This document shows, in pieces, positions 1-10,852 of a stretch of DNA of 64,000 nucleotides (its first letter is position 1; each line of letters starts with the position of its first letter). Origin of the DNA: Pristionchus mayeri (Eukaryota > Nematoda > Chromadorea > Rhabditida > Neodiplogasteridae); NCBI GenBank assembly GCA_036245805.1, contig BTRK01000004.1:30985541-31049540 (forward strand), written 5' to 3'. Made by a program: the position numbers and the translations under genes. The notes beneath the pieces are model-generated. The model saw only the letters and a program-made list of their open reading frames with translations. It searched no databases and was not told where the DNA came from.

Positions 1-115
1 TTGATGACTCATGCCTATTTTCGGAATCAGTCGAAAGCCTTCGAAATCCAGCATTTTCCGGACGATTCTCGATGAAAGTTCGGCCGACTAACAGGGCCCG
101 TGACAATTCCATCCA

Positions 116-260
116 GATGACGAGAGAAGAGGAGAGAGTGTGGGCGAGTGAGAGAGGAGAGACGACGAGAGTGACGAGAGATCAGAGGGAGAAGAGAGAG
201 GGAAAACGACGAGAGGGAAGAGAGAGTGAAGTCGCGTGAGAGGGAGCGAGACAGGCAGAG
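116..260. promoter_or_regulatory. GAGA-rich stretch upstream of hsp70
   Basis: The plus strand is almost pure GA/CGAGAG sequence for about 145 bp, directly upstream of the heat-shock element. In other animals GAGA-rich promoters keep heat-shock genes nucleosome-free. That role here is inference; only the composition is seen. Confidence 0.4.
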
Positions 261-264
261 CATC

Positions 265-282
265 GAAGATTCGCGAATGTTC
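265..282 (+). promoter_or_regulatory. Heat-shock element, four perfect units
   Basis: Four alternating 5-bp units, GAA at 265, TTC at 270, GAA at 275 and TTC at 280, form an uninterrupted HSF binding site. It lies 24 bp upstream of the TATA box of the Hsp70 gene. This is the textbook arrangement of a heat-inducible promoter. Further half sites (GAA..TTC) occur at 74-81 but are not in the same phase. Confidence 0.85.
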
Positions 283-305
283 ACGCTCTTTCCTCGTATT
301 CTGCA

Positions 306-310
306 TATAA
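306..310 (+). promoter_or_regulatory. TATA box of hsp70
   Basis: A TATAA sequence lies about 100 bp before the start codon and just downstream of the heat-shock element. Transcription would begin near 335-340, giving a 5' leader of about 70 nt. Confidence 0.65.
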
Positions 311-407
311 CTCCGAGGAGGGAAGAATGAGCACCCAAGTGGCAAAGTAAACACTCAAGTGTTCATCAATAGTCTTCACTACAGTCTTCACCACCATCTA
401 CAGTATC

Positions 408-2703
408 ATGTCATCGTGCAAAGCGATCGGAATCGATCTGGGGACTACGTACTCCTGTGTGGGAGTGTACCAGAATGGACGAGTGGAGATCATCGCTAAC
501 GACCAAGGAAACAAGACGACGCCCTCGTATGTGGCATTCACTGATGAGGAACGACTCGTGGGAGATTCGGCCAAGGATCAAGCAGCCAGGAATCCCCAGA
601 ACACAATCTTCGATGGAAAGAGACTCATCGGAAGGAAGTTCGGAGATGAAACGGTGAGTCATTCAGAAGATTATTCGTAGATAGAGCAGTCAGAAGATCA
701 TTCTAGAGTATTCTTGTTCTTCTATTCATCATTCCCCTCCCTGACCCTATCCCTTGCAGGTTCAATCAGACATGAAGCACTGGCCCTTCATAGTCATCAA
801 TCGAGGGGGAAAACCAGTGATCGAGGCAGAATTCAAAGCAGAGAAGAAGCAGTTCATGCCTGAGGAAATCTCCGCCTCCGTTCTCACGAAGATGAAGGAA
901 ACCGCGGAGGCTTACCTCGGACATCCTGTCAAGGTACGATGGTTTGAGATTCTTTTGTTAGTGAGCACTGGGCATCGAAATACGAGCTAAGTCTCTTCTA
1001 AAATTGATTCATTTCGATTTCGGAAATAGTCGAAATAATTTCGAAAGCAAACACGTGTAGGAAGATTCTAGAGGATTCATTTTCGAAAGTGTCACTTCTC
1101 ATTTCCGAATTATCGCATGAATCATAGATTAGTTTGGAAAAAAATTAAGCAGCTTTATCATGCAGTGTGATTCTCAATTCAACTCGATCAATAATCCCCA
1201 TTCCAGGAGGCGGTCATTACCGTACCCGCGTACTTCAACGACTCTCAACGACAAGCGACGAAGGATGCAGCTACCATCTCGGGTCTCAAATGTCTCCGCA
1301 TCATCAACGAACCCACGGCTGCTGCCCTTGCCTACGGACTGGACAAGAATCTGTCTGGAGAGAGGAACGTGCTGATCTTTGATCTCGGAGGAGGAACCTT
1401 CGACGTCTCCATCCTCACAATTTCGGAGGGATCTCTCTTCGAGGTCCGTTCTACGGCAGGAGATACCCATCTGGGAGGAGAGGACTTCGACCAGAGGATT
1501 CTAGAGCATTGCGAGGCTGACTTCAAGCGGAAGACTGGGAAGGAGATCAAGAAGAATGCACGAGCCCTTCGAAGACTGCGAACAGCGTGCGAGAGGGCGA
1601 AGAGGACGTTGTCTTCGAGTGCAGAAGCCGTGATCGAAGTGGACTCATTGCACGAAGGGATGGACTACCATGCGAAGATCACTCGAGCCAGATTCGAGGA
1701 GTTGTGTGCAGATCTGTTCAGGAAGACTCTCGAACCAGTGGAGAAGGCATTGCGAGATGCGAAGATGGACAAGAGATCCATCCAGGATGTCGTCCTTGTC
1801 GGAGGATCCACTCGCATCCCTCGAGTACAGAAACTACTCACGGAGTTCTTCGGAGGCAAGGAATTGTGTGCGGGGATCAATCCTGACGAGGCCGTCGCTT
1901 ACGGAGCAGCTGTGCAAGCTGCAGTACTGTCAGGAGTGGAGGATGCAGCTGTTCGTGATGTCCTTCTAGTGGATGTAGCCCCCCTGTCATTGGGCATCGA
2001 GACTGCCGGAGGAGTGATGACTCGTCTAGTGGAGAGGAACACTCGCATCCCCACTCGAGCCACTCAGACATTCTCCACTTATGCTGACAATCAACCAGGA
2101 GTATCCATCCAAGTATACGAAGGAGAACGAGCACTCACCAAGGACAACCATCTACTCGGAAGCTTCGAACTATCGGGCATCCCTCCCGCACCGAGGGGAG
2201 TTCCTCAGATTGACGTCGTCTTCGAGATTGACGCCAACGGGATTCTGGCAGTGAGTGCGACGGATAAGTCGACTGGGAAGAAGAATGCTATCACGATCAA
2301 GAATGAGAAGGGAAGATTGAGTAAGGAGGAGATCGAGAGGATGGTCGAAGAGGCAGCCAAGTATGAAGAGGAGGATCGAAAGACGAGAGATCGAGTCGCA
2401 GCCAGGAATGGATTGGAGGCATATGCATTGGCAGTGAGAGGAGCATTGGAGGAACATGGAGAGAAGTTGGAGAAGAAGGATCGAGAAGAGGGGAAGAGAG
2501 CAGTTGATGAGACCATCGAATGGATTGAGAGGAATCAATGTGCTGAGAAGGAGGAGATCGAATTCAAGGAGAAGGAACTGAAGGGAATCTCTCAGAAGAT
2601 TATGGCCAAACTGCATGGAGCCAATGGAGGATCACAGAATTGTGGACAGCAAGCTAGAGAGGGAGGATTCAACAATGGACCCACTGTCGAGGAGGTCGAC
2701 TAA
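408..2703 (+). CDS. hsp70: Cytosolic/nuclear heat-shock protein 70
   Basis: ATP-dependent chaperone of the cytosol and nucleus. Three exons (408-653, 760-933, 1207-2703) join in phase 0 to give 638 residues, the normal Hsp70 length. Visible marks are the N-terminal ATPase signature [12 protein letters not shown] near residue 8, the [12 protein letters not shown] signature near 195, the phosphate-binding stretch [11 protein letters not shown] near 330, and the C-terminal EEVD that binds TPR co-chaperones and marks the cytosolic class. The glycine-rich tail is short. The start is the first ATG after the TATA box. The upstream heat-shock element implies heat-inducible expression. It is odd in that strongly inducible Hsp70 genes usually lack introns while this one has two. 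The gene is convergent with the zinc-finger gene that ends at 2928. Confidence 0.95.
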
Positions 2704-2927
2704 GTTACTCATTCTCACTCATGACATTTGTGCAATAGACTAGCCTTCTCACTGTTGTACATACATAGCTTTTAGAGCGCAAATACTCATGGTATTGTTA
2801 TCTCGATCTCACTGTATTTATTGTAACATTCCGATAAAATTATACTCGAAAAACGAAAGTATTGAGATTTTCCTGGGTCTGAATAATTATAGTTGCATGG
2901 GAACTAATTGGGATTAAATTGGGTAAC

Positions 2928-4741
2928 TTAGACAGAAATGGTGTTCACGAGGGTGGAAGTGGATATCTTCTTCCCCCTGTGAGCCATCTTCCTCTCGTGA
3001 TCCTTCAGATCGGCTCTTCTATCGAATTCCTCCCCGCAGAACTTGCACACGTGGGGTTTCTCTCCGTGAATGCATCGTAGATGGTCCTTGAGATGGGAGG
3101 AGGCCTTGAAGGCTGCGGGACACTGGGTGCACGTGAAGGGTCTCTCGTCTGGAATTTGAAGTATTATTGATATACTGACTGAAAAAAAGGATACATTAAA
3201 GTGCATCTAGTATACAATGAGGGACAAGAGATAAGACCGAGTTGCTAGTTGATGAACAAATTTCAATGATAAACAAAACAATCAAACTGACCAGTATGCG
3301 TGCGGATGTGCGACTCGAGTTTGCTCACGTAAGCGAAACTCTTCTCGCAGTGGGGGCACTTGTGCGATTTTTCCTCCACATCCAGCTTCTCCTTCTTCGC
3401 ATCTGGTTCCTTCCCGTAGTGTTTCTCCCCGTAGTGCTGCAGGAGTCTCTCCTCACTCGAGAGACGAACACCACACTCGTTGCATTTGACGCCTCAATAG
3501 GAATAACCTCATTTGAAAAATTTGGAAAATTTTGATTGAGCACAATCTCGGTACTTTACACACCTCCTTGATACGAAATTATGCAATTCTCGAAGTATAC
3601 GGCAATTCATCAACTCACTTTTGTGGATAAAAACGTGTCTGCTCAGTCCGTATTCCGTGTTGAACTTCTTGTCGCATTCAGTGCATCCAAATATCTCCAT
3701 TCCCGTTAGAATGGGTCCGAGAGTGAGTCCACTCTCCCGGTTCTCATCGTTCTCATCCGAAGAAGGAGAGAGCTTGCGCTTGCGCTGAAAAGTAAAAGTT
3801 GCCATTTTAATGTTCTGTGCCTGTTCGAGACTGCTTTCAGAAGAGGAATTCTCAGAGGAGATCGACGTCGTGTCATCGTTCGTCATTGTTTCTACCTCCT
3901 TGAAAACAAAGGTGAATAAAATTTGAAGAAATTTCATTCTACCTGTTTGAGCACGCTGATTTCCTCACTCGATAGTTCATTTCTCGTCTCGACCACTGTG
4001 AGGACTGAGTCCTAGAAATGGTATTTCGGCTCTGATCATTTGCAATATTTGACTTACAGTTGGCTCCTGCTTCGGAACTGCAGCAGATGTTTCAGTAGTA
4101 GCTGAAGGAGCACAGTTATCTCCACGAGCGTCCTGAAAGGAGATGTTGAAGAGAGGTTGGAAATAGAGAAATCTCGCCTCAGCTTCAGCAATGGTCTCGG
4201 GAGAAAAGACTCTGTTGATCAGAGAGTCCAGTGATGGAGTAGTCTTTGGCGAAGGCTTTCGCTTCTTCGATGAACGTTTTTGAATGGCCTTTCCGAGTAG
4301 AGTGCAGAGAGTGACGCCCACACTGTAGAGACGAGTCCTCAGTTGGGCACGCCTGAACAGAATTTAAATATTTTGAAATTTGTAACTCCACGATCACTAG
4401 AAGCTGTTTCGGGTCTTCAGCATTCATATCTTTCAATAGCGATTCCACCTTGTGAGTCAGAGCCTGAAGTAGAAAATATCATAGTAATTAGCCTACGAAA
4501 CTGGAGATTCACCTCGGGATTCGGGCCTTCCTTGATCACAAATTCAATCAACTCGAGCGAACTGGCCTCCAGATATCCTCGAGGATCTCTCAGAGCACCA
4601 GTGAGAGCCTGGGAAAGGGTGATGTAAAGCAGTCAATAAAAAAACTCTTTTAATAAAAATATTTTTTTAAACATTAATGAAACTCACATTTCCTTTCAGG
4701 ATCTCGATCTCGGCAAGAAGACGTTGCTGAACTGCATCCAT
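2928..4741 (-). CDS. Five-finger C2H2 zinc-finger protein
   Basis: Probable nuclear DNA-binding regulator; the family member is not recognised. Eight coding exons on the minus strand (4688-4741, 4513-4608, 4387-4463, 4058-4352, 3943-4011, 3619-3898, 3292-3492, 2928-3148) join in phase to 430 residues. The N-terminal half is helical and then serine/acid-rich with a basic patch (KRSSKKRK near residue 95) that looks like a nuclear localisation signal. Five C2H2 fingers fill residues about 269-420. Fingers 3 and 4 are joined by the linker HTDERPF, close to the classic TGEKP linker. Two uncertainties remain. The intron at 4353-4386 is only 34 nt. Exon 4058-4352 may hide a GC-AG intron (about 4133-4177), since that stretch ends in a pyrimidine-rich TTTCAG but also reads through in frame. 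Confidence 0.85.
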
Positions 4742-4951
4742 TGCCAAGAAGTATGAAGAAATATAACTGAATGGATAATACAGAGATCCTTGACAAATGA
4801 TCTGGGAAAGCATAAAAATAATCGGAGAAAAGGGTGATGTAGGAAAAAGAATGCAGTACGGAATGGCAACTGAAGGCGTCCATTCCCACCATTACCAGGC
4901 GCATCCGATTAGCTAGAGAGAGAGGTGGAGGGGCCATCCAGTCTTTTACAA

Positions 4952-4966
4952 GGAGGCTTCCGATCG
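4952..4966 (-). promoter_or_regulatory. 15-bp motif shared with the sas-6 upstream region
   Basis: CGATCGGAAGCCTCC (minus strand) lies 211 bp upstream of the zinc-finger start codon. The identical 15-mer occurs at 21670-21684, 218 bp upstream of the sas-6 start codon. Equal strand and nearly equal distance suggest a shared promoter or leader element. Its function is unknown. Confidence 0.35.
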
Positions 4967-5291
4967 TTCTTATTGGTCTCTGCAAGAGTGGCCTCTGATC
5001 CCTCTGGCAGCGCTCTTTCAACTAATCGACCCTAAAGGTAATAGTCGTAATCTCACGAAAATATAGCGTTGTTTCAGACACCAAAAAACCTCTAACGAGG
5101 CCTCGTAGTAAATAGTATTTGAATTGCTATCACATAGCATTTTTGAAAGATTTTGCTGTATTGTCAAATATTTAGTGTCTTTTACTATTGAAAATTTGAA
5201 TGCAAACATATTTATCACATGACGCTGGCAAACATTTTGCAAGGCCCATTTTGCAGATTGAGGACATTCAATGAAATGAAGTTTGATAATT

Positions 5292-7008
5292 TTATATCTC
5301 AAAGGGTTCCTTCTGTCTTGTCGTGTGTCTGATCCTCAAACACTTAGGCTTAGTCTTAGGCTTCGGATAGCGATTCTCCATAATGAGGACGTCTTCAGCA
5401 AATCCCGCTGAAACAGACAGAGTCTTTCATTTGATGTTGGGTTGGATGCTCACTCTCGATTAGATGTCCATTCTTGGGATACGAGCAGAGGATGTTGTAT
5501 GCATTGCATGTAGCTGAGAACCAGATCTTCTTGTCGAGCATCGGCAGTTTCTGCAATAATCAGCCTCATATATCGAAATTTGAAAGTTAACAATAGTAGT
5601 TGCATGCAGATTTTGAGAAAAAAAACTAAAAATATTTGCATTTACCAACCGAAGTGCTAAGATCATACCTGTTGTAGTATGTCCCCTTCTTTCTTCGAAA
5701 GATATCCTTGGTAATAGCGGTTGTAAATGTACAATTTGTCGAGTTTGCTGTCAAGCATTTCGAAGATGATATCAGCCCAATTCGAATCCTCGAGCCCGAA
5801 TAAATATTTCCTGCTTCCTCCAACCCCTTTGGCATAGTCCTGTATGATAGTGAGAGATTGAAGATGTGCAGATAGCTCCAAGAGTAGTTTTTCTACAATG
5901 TCACTATTGCTAAATTGTGAATGACCACTCAACTATTTCACAAATTTAAGTGAAGTTTTTTACATGGAAATTGAAAGTTCGTACTTGGATCTGACGACGA
6001 AATGTTGACCATGCTAACTTCCAGAGTTAGGTGGTAGATCGTATGCTTTTTGATCATTTGAAGAAGATAATCACTGCAACAAATCAATCAATGAAATGAT
6101 TATGAGGTTAGGGAAATGAATACTAGAAAAATATGCTTACGCGGCAACATCAGACAGAAGTTGGGTTGAAATACTTAGTTTGTCGATTGTTTTTCCTTCG
6201 ATCAGTTTCGAAACAGCTTGCCAAATTTTCTGATTCAAGCTTAACAATTCTTTTCTAATTCGAGTCCCGATGCTTTCTATCAGACAGTCCATCATATTCT
6301 CGTCATTAGGGTGCAAATCGAAAATCGAGAAGAACAGATAGCTCTGAAATGGATGAATGCTGAATAATCATGATTCGGATAACTCACAATGAAGTGTCCC
6401 TCCTCTTCGTGGACTCGTTTCAAGCTCCTACTCAAGTCTTCAGATGGATTGCCTACTTTGAGACGTAGTTTGAACAGACTCGCCTTTTCCGGGTGGAACT
6501 TCAGGACCAAACATAGACTAGTCTTCAACAGAGCAAATAATTAATGATTGATGAAGTTAAGCTCACAAATGAAGAGTCTTCATCATCCTCGATTGCCAAT
6601 GACTCAGTAATTGGAAGGCCCGAATGTTGAAAAGCGTATTTATCTACGCGTGACTTGAGGTGTCGAGACGCCTGGAATTTCCTATTGAGCTTTTTATGAT
6701 TATTTTTTATTATTTTCTTCTTAATTCATTATCTATTTGCTACTAATATAAATAGGTTTGATATAAATCAGATAAAATGATATCAATAAATTCGTTCTTA
6801 CCAATCTGAGACTGAGCACTGACTCCGACACGTCGTCAAGTATTAACCAGAGAAGTTCATTTGGCAATTGCTCGATCTCGGAGAGGATTTTCTCATCTTG
6901 AGAGGATTCACAACTTCCTTCGATTGGCTCATGATTCATGGTAGATTGCACTGATTCTTCTTGATCAGTTGCAATTCTCGGGCGTTTAGACATTGGGAGA
7001 TTTTCCAT
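5292..7008 (-). CDS. F-box protein
   Basis: Likely substrate-recognition subunit of an SCF ubiquitin ligase. Eight exons (6802-7008, 6567-6671, 6388-6522, 6141-6343, about 6010-6073, about 5669-5932, 5454-5550, 5292-5407) join in phase to 396 residues. The F-box begins near residue 48 (LPNELLWLILDDVSES) and runs into the next exon (LRLASRHLKSRV). The remainder is divergent helical sequence without recognisable WD or LRR repeats, as in many nematode F-box proteins. The start codon directly follows TTTCAG|A, a likely spliced-leader acceptor. The exon junction at 6010/5932 is the least certain; alternative donors exist nearby. The C-terminus is basic (PKPKTKPK). Confidence 0.75.
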
Positions 7009-8254
7009 TCTGAAATTTGTTGAATTGAAATTGGAAAACATTCAGCACTGCTGACTAGAGCTTTGACGAAATTCTTGAAGGAATACAGTAAATCACGAAA
7101 TTCGATGAAAACAAACGGAAATCACGCGCGTGAAATAAGGTGCGTGCACACGAGTCAGTTCTCGATTCATAATTCAACCACTTGGAAAAGTCTCTGGAGA
7201 TGGTAGGTACTTTAAAGGTGATGGTGCTCTTTGTTGAACAAAAATGTTTCGATTTGCAAAATTATTACATTAATTTATTAAATTATGCATGATTGACTGA
7301 TATCATTACTGAAGTGAATGGGAAGGATGATGTTGCGTTAATAAATGAACCTCTCAATGACTCTCTTTTAGTTCGGGCGACAGAGCTTTCCCTATGGCAG
7401 ACCCGGAAAGTGTTGGAATAGTCTCATATAGGATAAATTTAATGAACATCGGAAAAGTATCCATGACCTTGAGAACCTCAGATCACTAAGAATTAGACGA
7501 CATTCTCGTTTCATTTTTTCTATCGACAGTTCATTAACTTAGTGAAGTGAACTGAGGATGGTGACAGGTTTCGGATACCTTTGAAGTATTCTGAGCAAAT
7601 CAAAGTTGTAAGAATTTTGAGATGGATGCCCTTCTATGTCCATTTTCGGCTTATTAACGAAACTGCATTTATACATTATATCATATATAATTTATATGAT
7701 CGATTGATGCACCTTGACGAATCGTAACGAGAACAGAGCTTGTTCCCATCGAGAATGGACAGATGAATGGAAAAGTGAGGGAGAATCTCCCCTAGCCCGT
7801 CCAATCTCTCCCTCAGAGAGCAGTTATCTCCGCTCTCTCGGGAATCTTTCGCGATCTCGATCGACTGCCACATTCACTCACTCGAAACGAAGAGACTCAA
7901 GGAAACGGATTACGATCCCAAATGATACAAGGTTAGATCGAGTGGACATTGAATTAATTTTATCTCTGCGACATGATCTAAGGTGGAGAATGTTTACCCG
8001 TGATAGGGAATTTCTTATTTTTTATCAAGAGGAGGTTGGTATGGATGAGGAGACCGAATATTGGGGAAAGGAAACCTAGAAAAGAATGGGTTTGAGAAAT
8101 CTGGAATGAATTGGAAGACACGTGTATACGTCCACTTTGTTCAGCAGTTTAACCCCTTCAAAACCTTGAGGTTTACATTAATTCGTAAAAAAAGCCTTCG
8201 ACATTTTGTTGTAATTTTGATCGAAATGGGTGGTATTTCTTTGCTGCATGGATA
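7009..8254. other. Intergenic, no gene seen
   Basis: AT-rich sequence between the F-box gene and the TOR-like fragment. The upstream end should contain the F-box promoter. An open stretch at 7714-8079 (+) has serine/arginine-rich composition but no start context, splice sites or family resemblance, so it is not called. Confidence 0.5.
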
Positions 8255-8953
8255 GGATGGAATTATCAGTGTTGGCATCGACTGGCGACTGCCTACTTCA
8301 ATGCACTCAACAGAGAGAAGGAGAAGGATAAGACGAGTATGGAAGGACAGGGAGGTGAGAAGGGAGACCAATATCTTCCATCTCCATCTCATCCGATTCC
8401 CTCCTCACTCGATGGTATTCAGTGAGTGCATCCTTCATGGCTCCTTTCATTATTCCTCATACTCCTCAAGTCACTCTATTCGCCACTGAAGCAGTCAAGG
8501 CATTCAGATGAGCTAGCTCCAATTTGCTGAAGGTCACTCAGAGATACGAGGAGACGGAGAGATGAATGATGGTAGTGTAGGTTCCGGTCTGGAGGATACT
8601 CTACGTCTCCTCGCCTTCTGGTTCGACTACGGAGAGAGAGACGATGCATTCCAGCAGCTGGATCTCTCTACCAGGACTCAACATGGGGCTAGAGGTTACC
8701 AATTACATCCAATTTATATGATGTGTGATTGATCAATTATATGTTTAATTGGTTATTCCGTTCTCATTTTACTCCCCAATTGATGGCTAGATTGGACTCG
8801 TCGACGAAGAGAGCTGGACTACTGCATTATGTGAGAGAGGAAGGAATGGGAATAACCGATGATGAATGGATGAATTGATCGAAGTGGCGAAGAAGTTCCC
8901 TCATTACATGGTGTATGCACTCACTGCAGCCAGCAAATCGAGTAATGAAACGA

Positions 8954-8956
<3 letters not shown>
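8255..8956 (+). pseudogene. Decayed TOR kinase FAT-domain fragment
   Basis: Translated pieces on the plus strand follow the order of the FAT domain of TOR kinases. First comes WHRLATAYFNAL near 8276, resembling the WH.WA..NFEAV block. Then come ATEAVKAFR near 8480, EDTLRLLAFWFDYGE near 8592, ARLDSSTKRAGLLHY near 8790, and FPHYMVYALTAASKS near 8907, resembling the QALIYPLTVASKS block. Stops, frame changes and missing linkers separate the blocks, and no kinase domain follows. It reads as a partial, dead duplication rather than a gene. The parent gene is not in the window. The match is from memory of the family, not from an alignment. Confidence 0.6.
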
Positions 8957-9008
<52 letters not shown>

Positions 9009-9036
9009 GAGGAGGAGGAGGAGGAGGAGGAGGGGA
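8957..9036 (+). repeat. (AG)n followed by (GGA)n microsatellite
   Basis: About 24 AG units run directly into about ten GGA units. It starts exactly where the TOR-like homology ends (after SSNETR). Confidence 0.9.
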
Positions 9037-10044
9037 GGGATGGCATGATTAAAGGCCATGGAGATCACTGGCATCGAGGGCAACTTCTGACTCACTTCCG
9101 AACGAGTTCTCGAGGTGGGAAGAATATCCTACGGGGAGGGGAAGGGAGGGAGAGGGAGGCTGGTTGTAGGTGCTAGGTAGCAAAAATGACTCGTTGGTGG
9201 CAGTGCTGGAGGCTTTTGTCCACGATCCCGTACATTACACTTTTTCTTACGGTTTATTTTGTTGTCTCAGTGATCCATCCACTTTTCTAACTCTCCTTTC
9301 TTTGACTTCATGCAATTATTCGTTCTCAAACTCTACCAATATTCTCAGCTCCAACTAAATAAAAATATCTTGATTCTTTATTTATCACGGATATCCTGTA
9401 AAAATGCAGGAACCGATGCGACAAAAAAAATTTTGGATCACCGATTTCGCTGTAAAAGTGAGAACTGACCAAAGTGAGGGCGGGGAGAACGCCTATCCAC
9501 TTCATTCCTCGAAATTTGCATGTTGAACGGAGTTATGACCTACCAGGTTGGAAGGCCGTATTTCGATCAGTTTTTGACCTACAGCGAGCGGATTTTTTTC
9601 AATCGATTCGTAGTAAGGATATCTAGATACAAATATGTTCCTCACGCGTTGTGCAGAAACGACGTCTTCACATAGTTTCATGCGGAAAACCGTTTTTCTC
9701 ATCACAATATGCAAATTTTCTACCTTACGAACTACCCGATTTTTATTGTTGATTCGGATTCGCCATATCCGATTTGGGGTACGTGAACTGTTCGTTGGTC
9801 ATAACTCGTGGAGTATCATATCGGCACTCAGTAGGGAGAATGTGAACATAGTGCACAAAAACACAAAAAAGACTAAAATTGTGCTGCCAAAAGTTTCAAA
9901 TCAATCACTCGAATGGGTGACTAACAACTCTTAGCGCCTCTTACGCAGTTTACGGAAGTGCTGAGACAAATGGCAGAGACGAACAATGCTACCGAGCAAA
10001 CAGCAACAGAGATAGGGAAATGGAGAGCGTCGCATGAGCTATAG
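9037..10044. other. Intergenic, no gene seen
   Basis: AT-rich, no supported reading frame. It may hold further decayed transposon sequence adjoining the gag fragment, but nothing recognisable. Confidence 0.4.
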
Positions 10045-10341
10045 ATCGCTACGGTCAATGCAATCGAGAGCAGGATCCAGGAATTCTCCTATTCTCCGGA
10101 TGGCGCCACTTTCGAATGGTGGTGGAACAGATACGAGGTCATCTTCACTATTGATCTCGCGAACTGGGATGACGTCAACAAGTGCAGAATGCTCATCAGA
10201 CATGTCAGTCCATCCTTCGAGCGCACGTTCGTCGAGTTGATCTCTCCCAACAAATGGAGCGAGGACATCATGAAGAAGATTATTAATCTGTATGTAGACA
10301 AGACGTCTCTATTCGAGGCATGCCCTGAGGTCAGTGACTGA
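10045..10341 (+). pseudogene. LTR-retrotransposon gag fragment
   Basis: A 98-codon open stretch contains the pattern seen in nematode Ty3/gypsy and BEL gag proteins: FSYSPDGATFEWWWNRYEVI, then DLANWDDVNKCRMLIRHVS, then FERTFVELISP. The region upstream (about 9940-10040) continues the same theme but is broken by stops. No LTR, protease or polymerase is adjacent, so it is an isolated remnant. The family call is from general resemblance only. Confidence 0.5.
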
Positions 10342-10852
10342 GAAAGGAAAGGGAAATCTGTTCAGTAGGGAAGAGAGGAATATCTGGAGATGAAGATCTC
10401 ACACATTCCTCAATACTTGCAGTGTTCCCTCTCTCGCTCACTTGGCTAATGGTCGTGCAGCAGGGAGGAGATGGACTCTCGCAGCTGCAGCTGCAGCAGA
10501 TCGGAGAGAGACTGGACTGAGAGCAGCGAAGACAGACTGACCCTCACCATCCTTGCAGGATAAACTCATACCATGTTATTTTCGAGATTATTGATTCAGC
10601 GGGTAATCAATCAATCTGCTTGTGTATTGGAGTGTATTTCTTGTAGCATTTTTTGTGTTATTTGTAGTTGTTTTGTAGAGACATGATTGGATGATTTGTA
10701 TCAAGGCAAATTTTATAAAAACGAATATTAAAACAATTTAAGCTGTGAGAAACTGCATTCTCAAGTCCAACTGTCGGATGTATTCATGGTTGGTTCACCA
10801 TTTCTCTTCTTCTTTTCGACCACTCTTCTTCCTATCTGCAATTTCGCCACTT

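Noticed and set aside
8955..9176. Frame beginning MREREREREREEEE
   Set aside because: Translation of the AG/GGA microsatellite.
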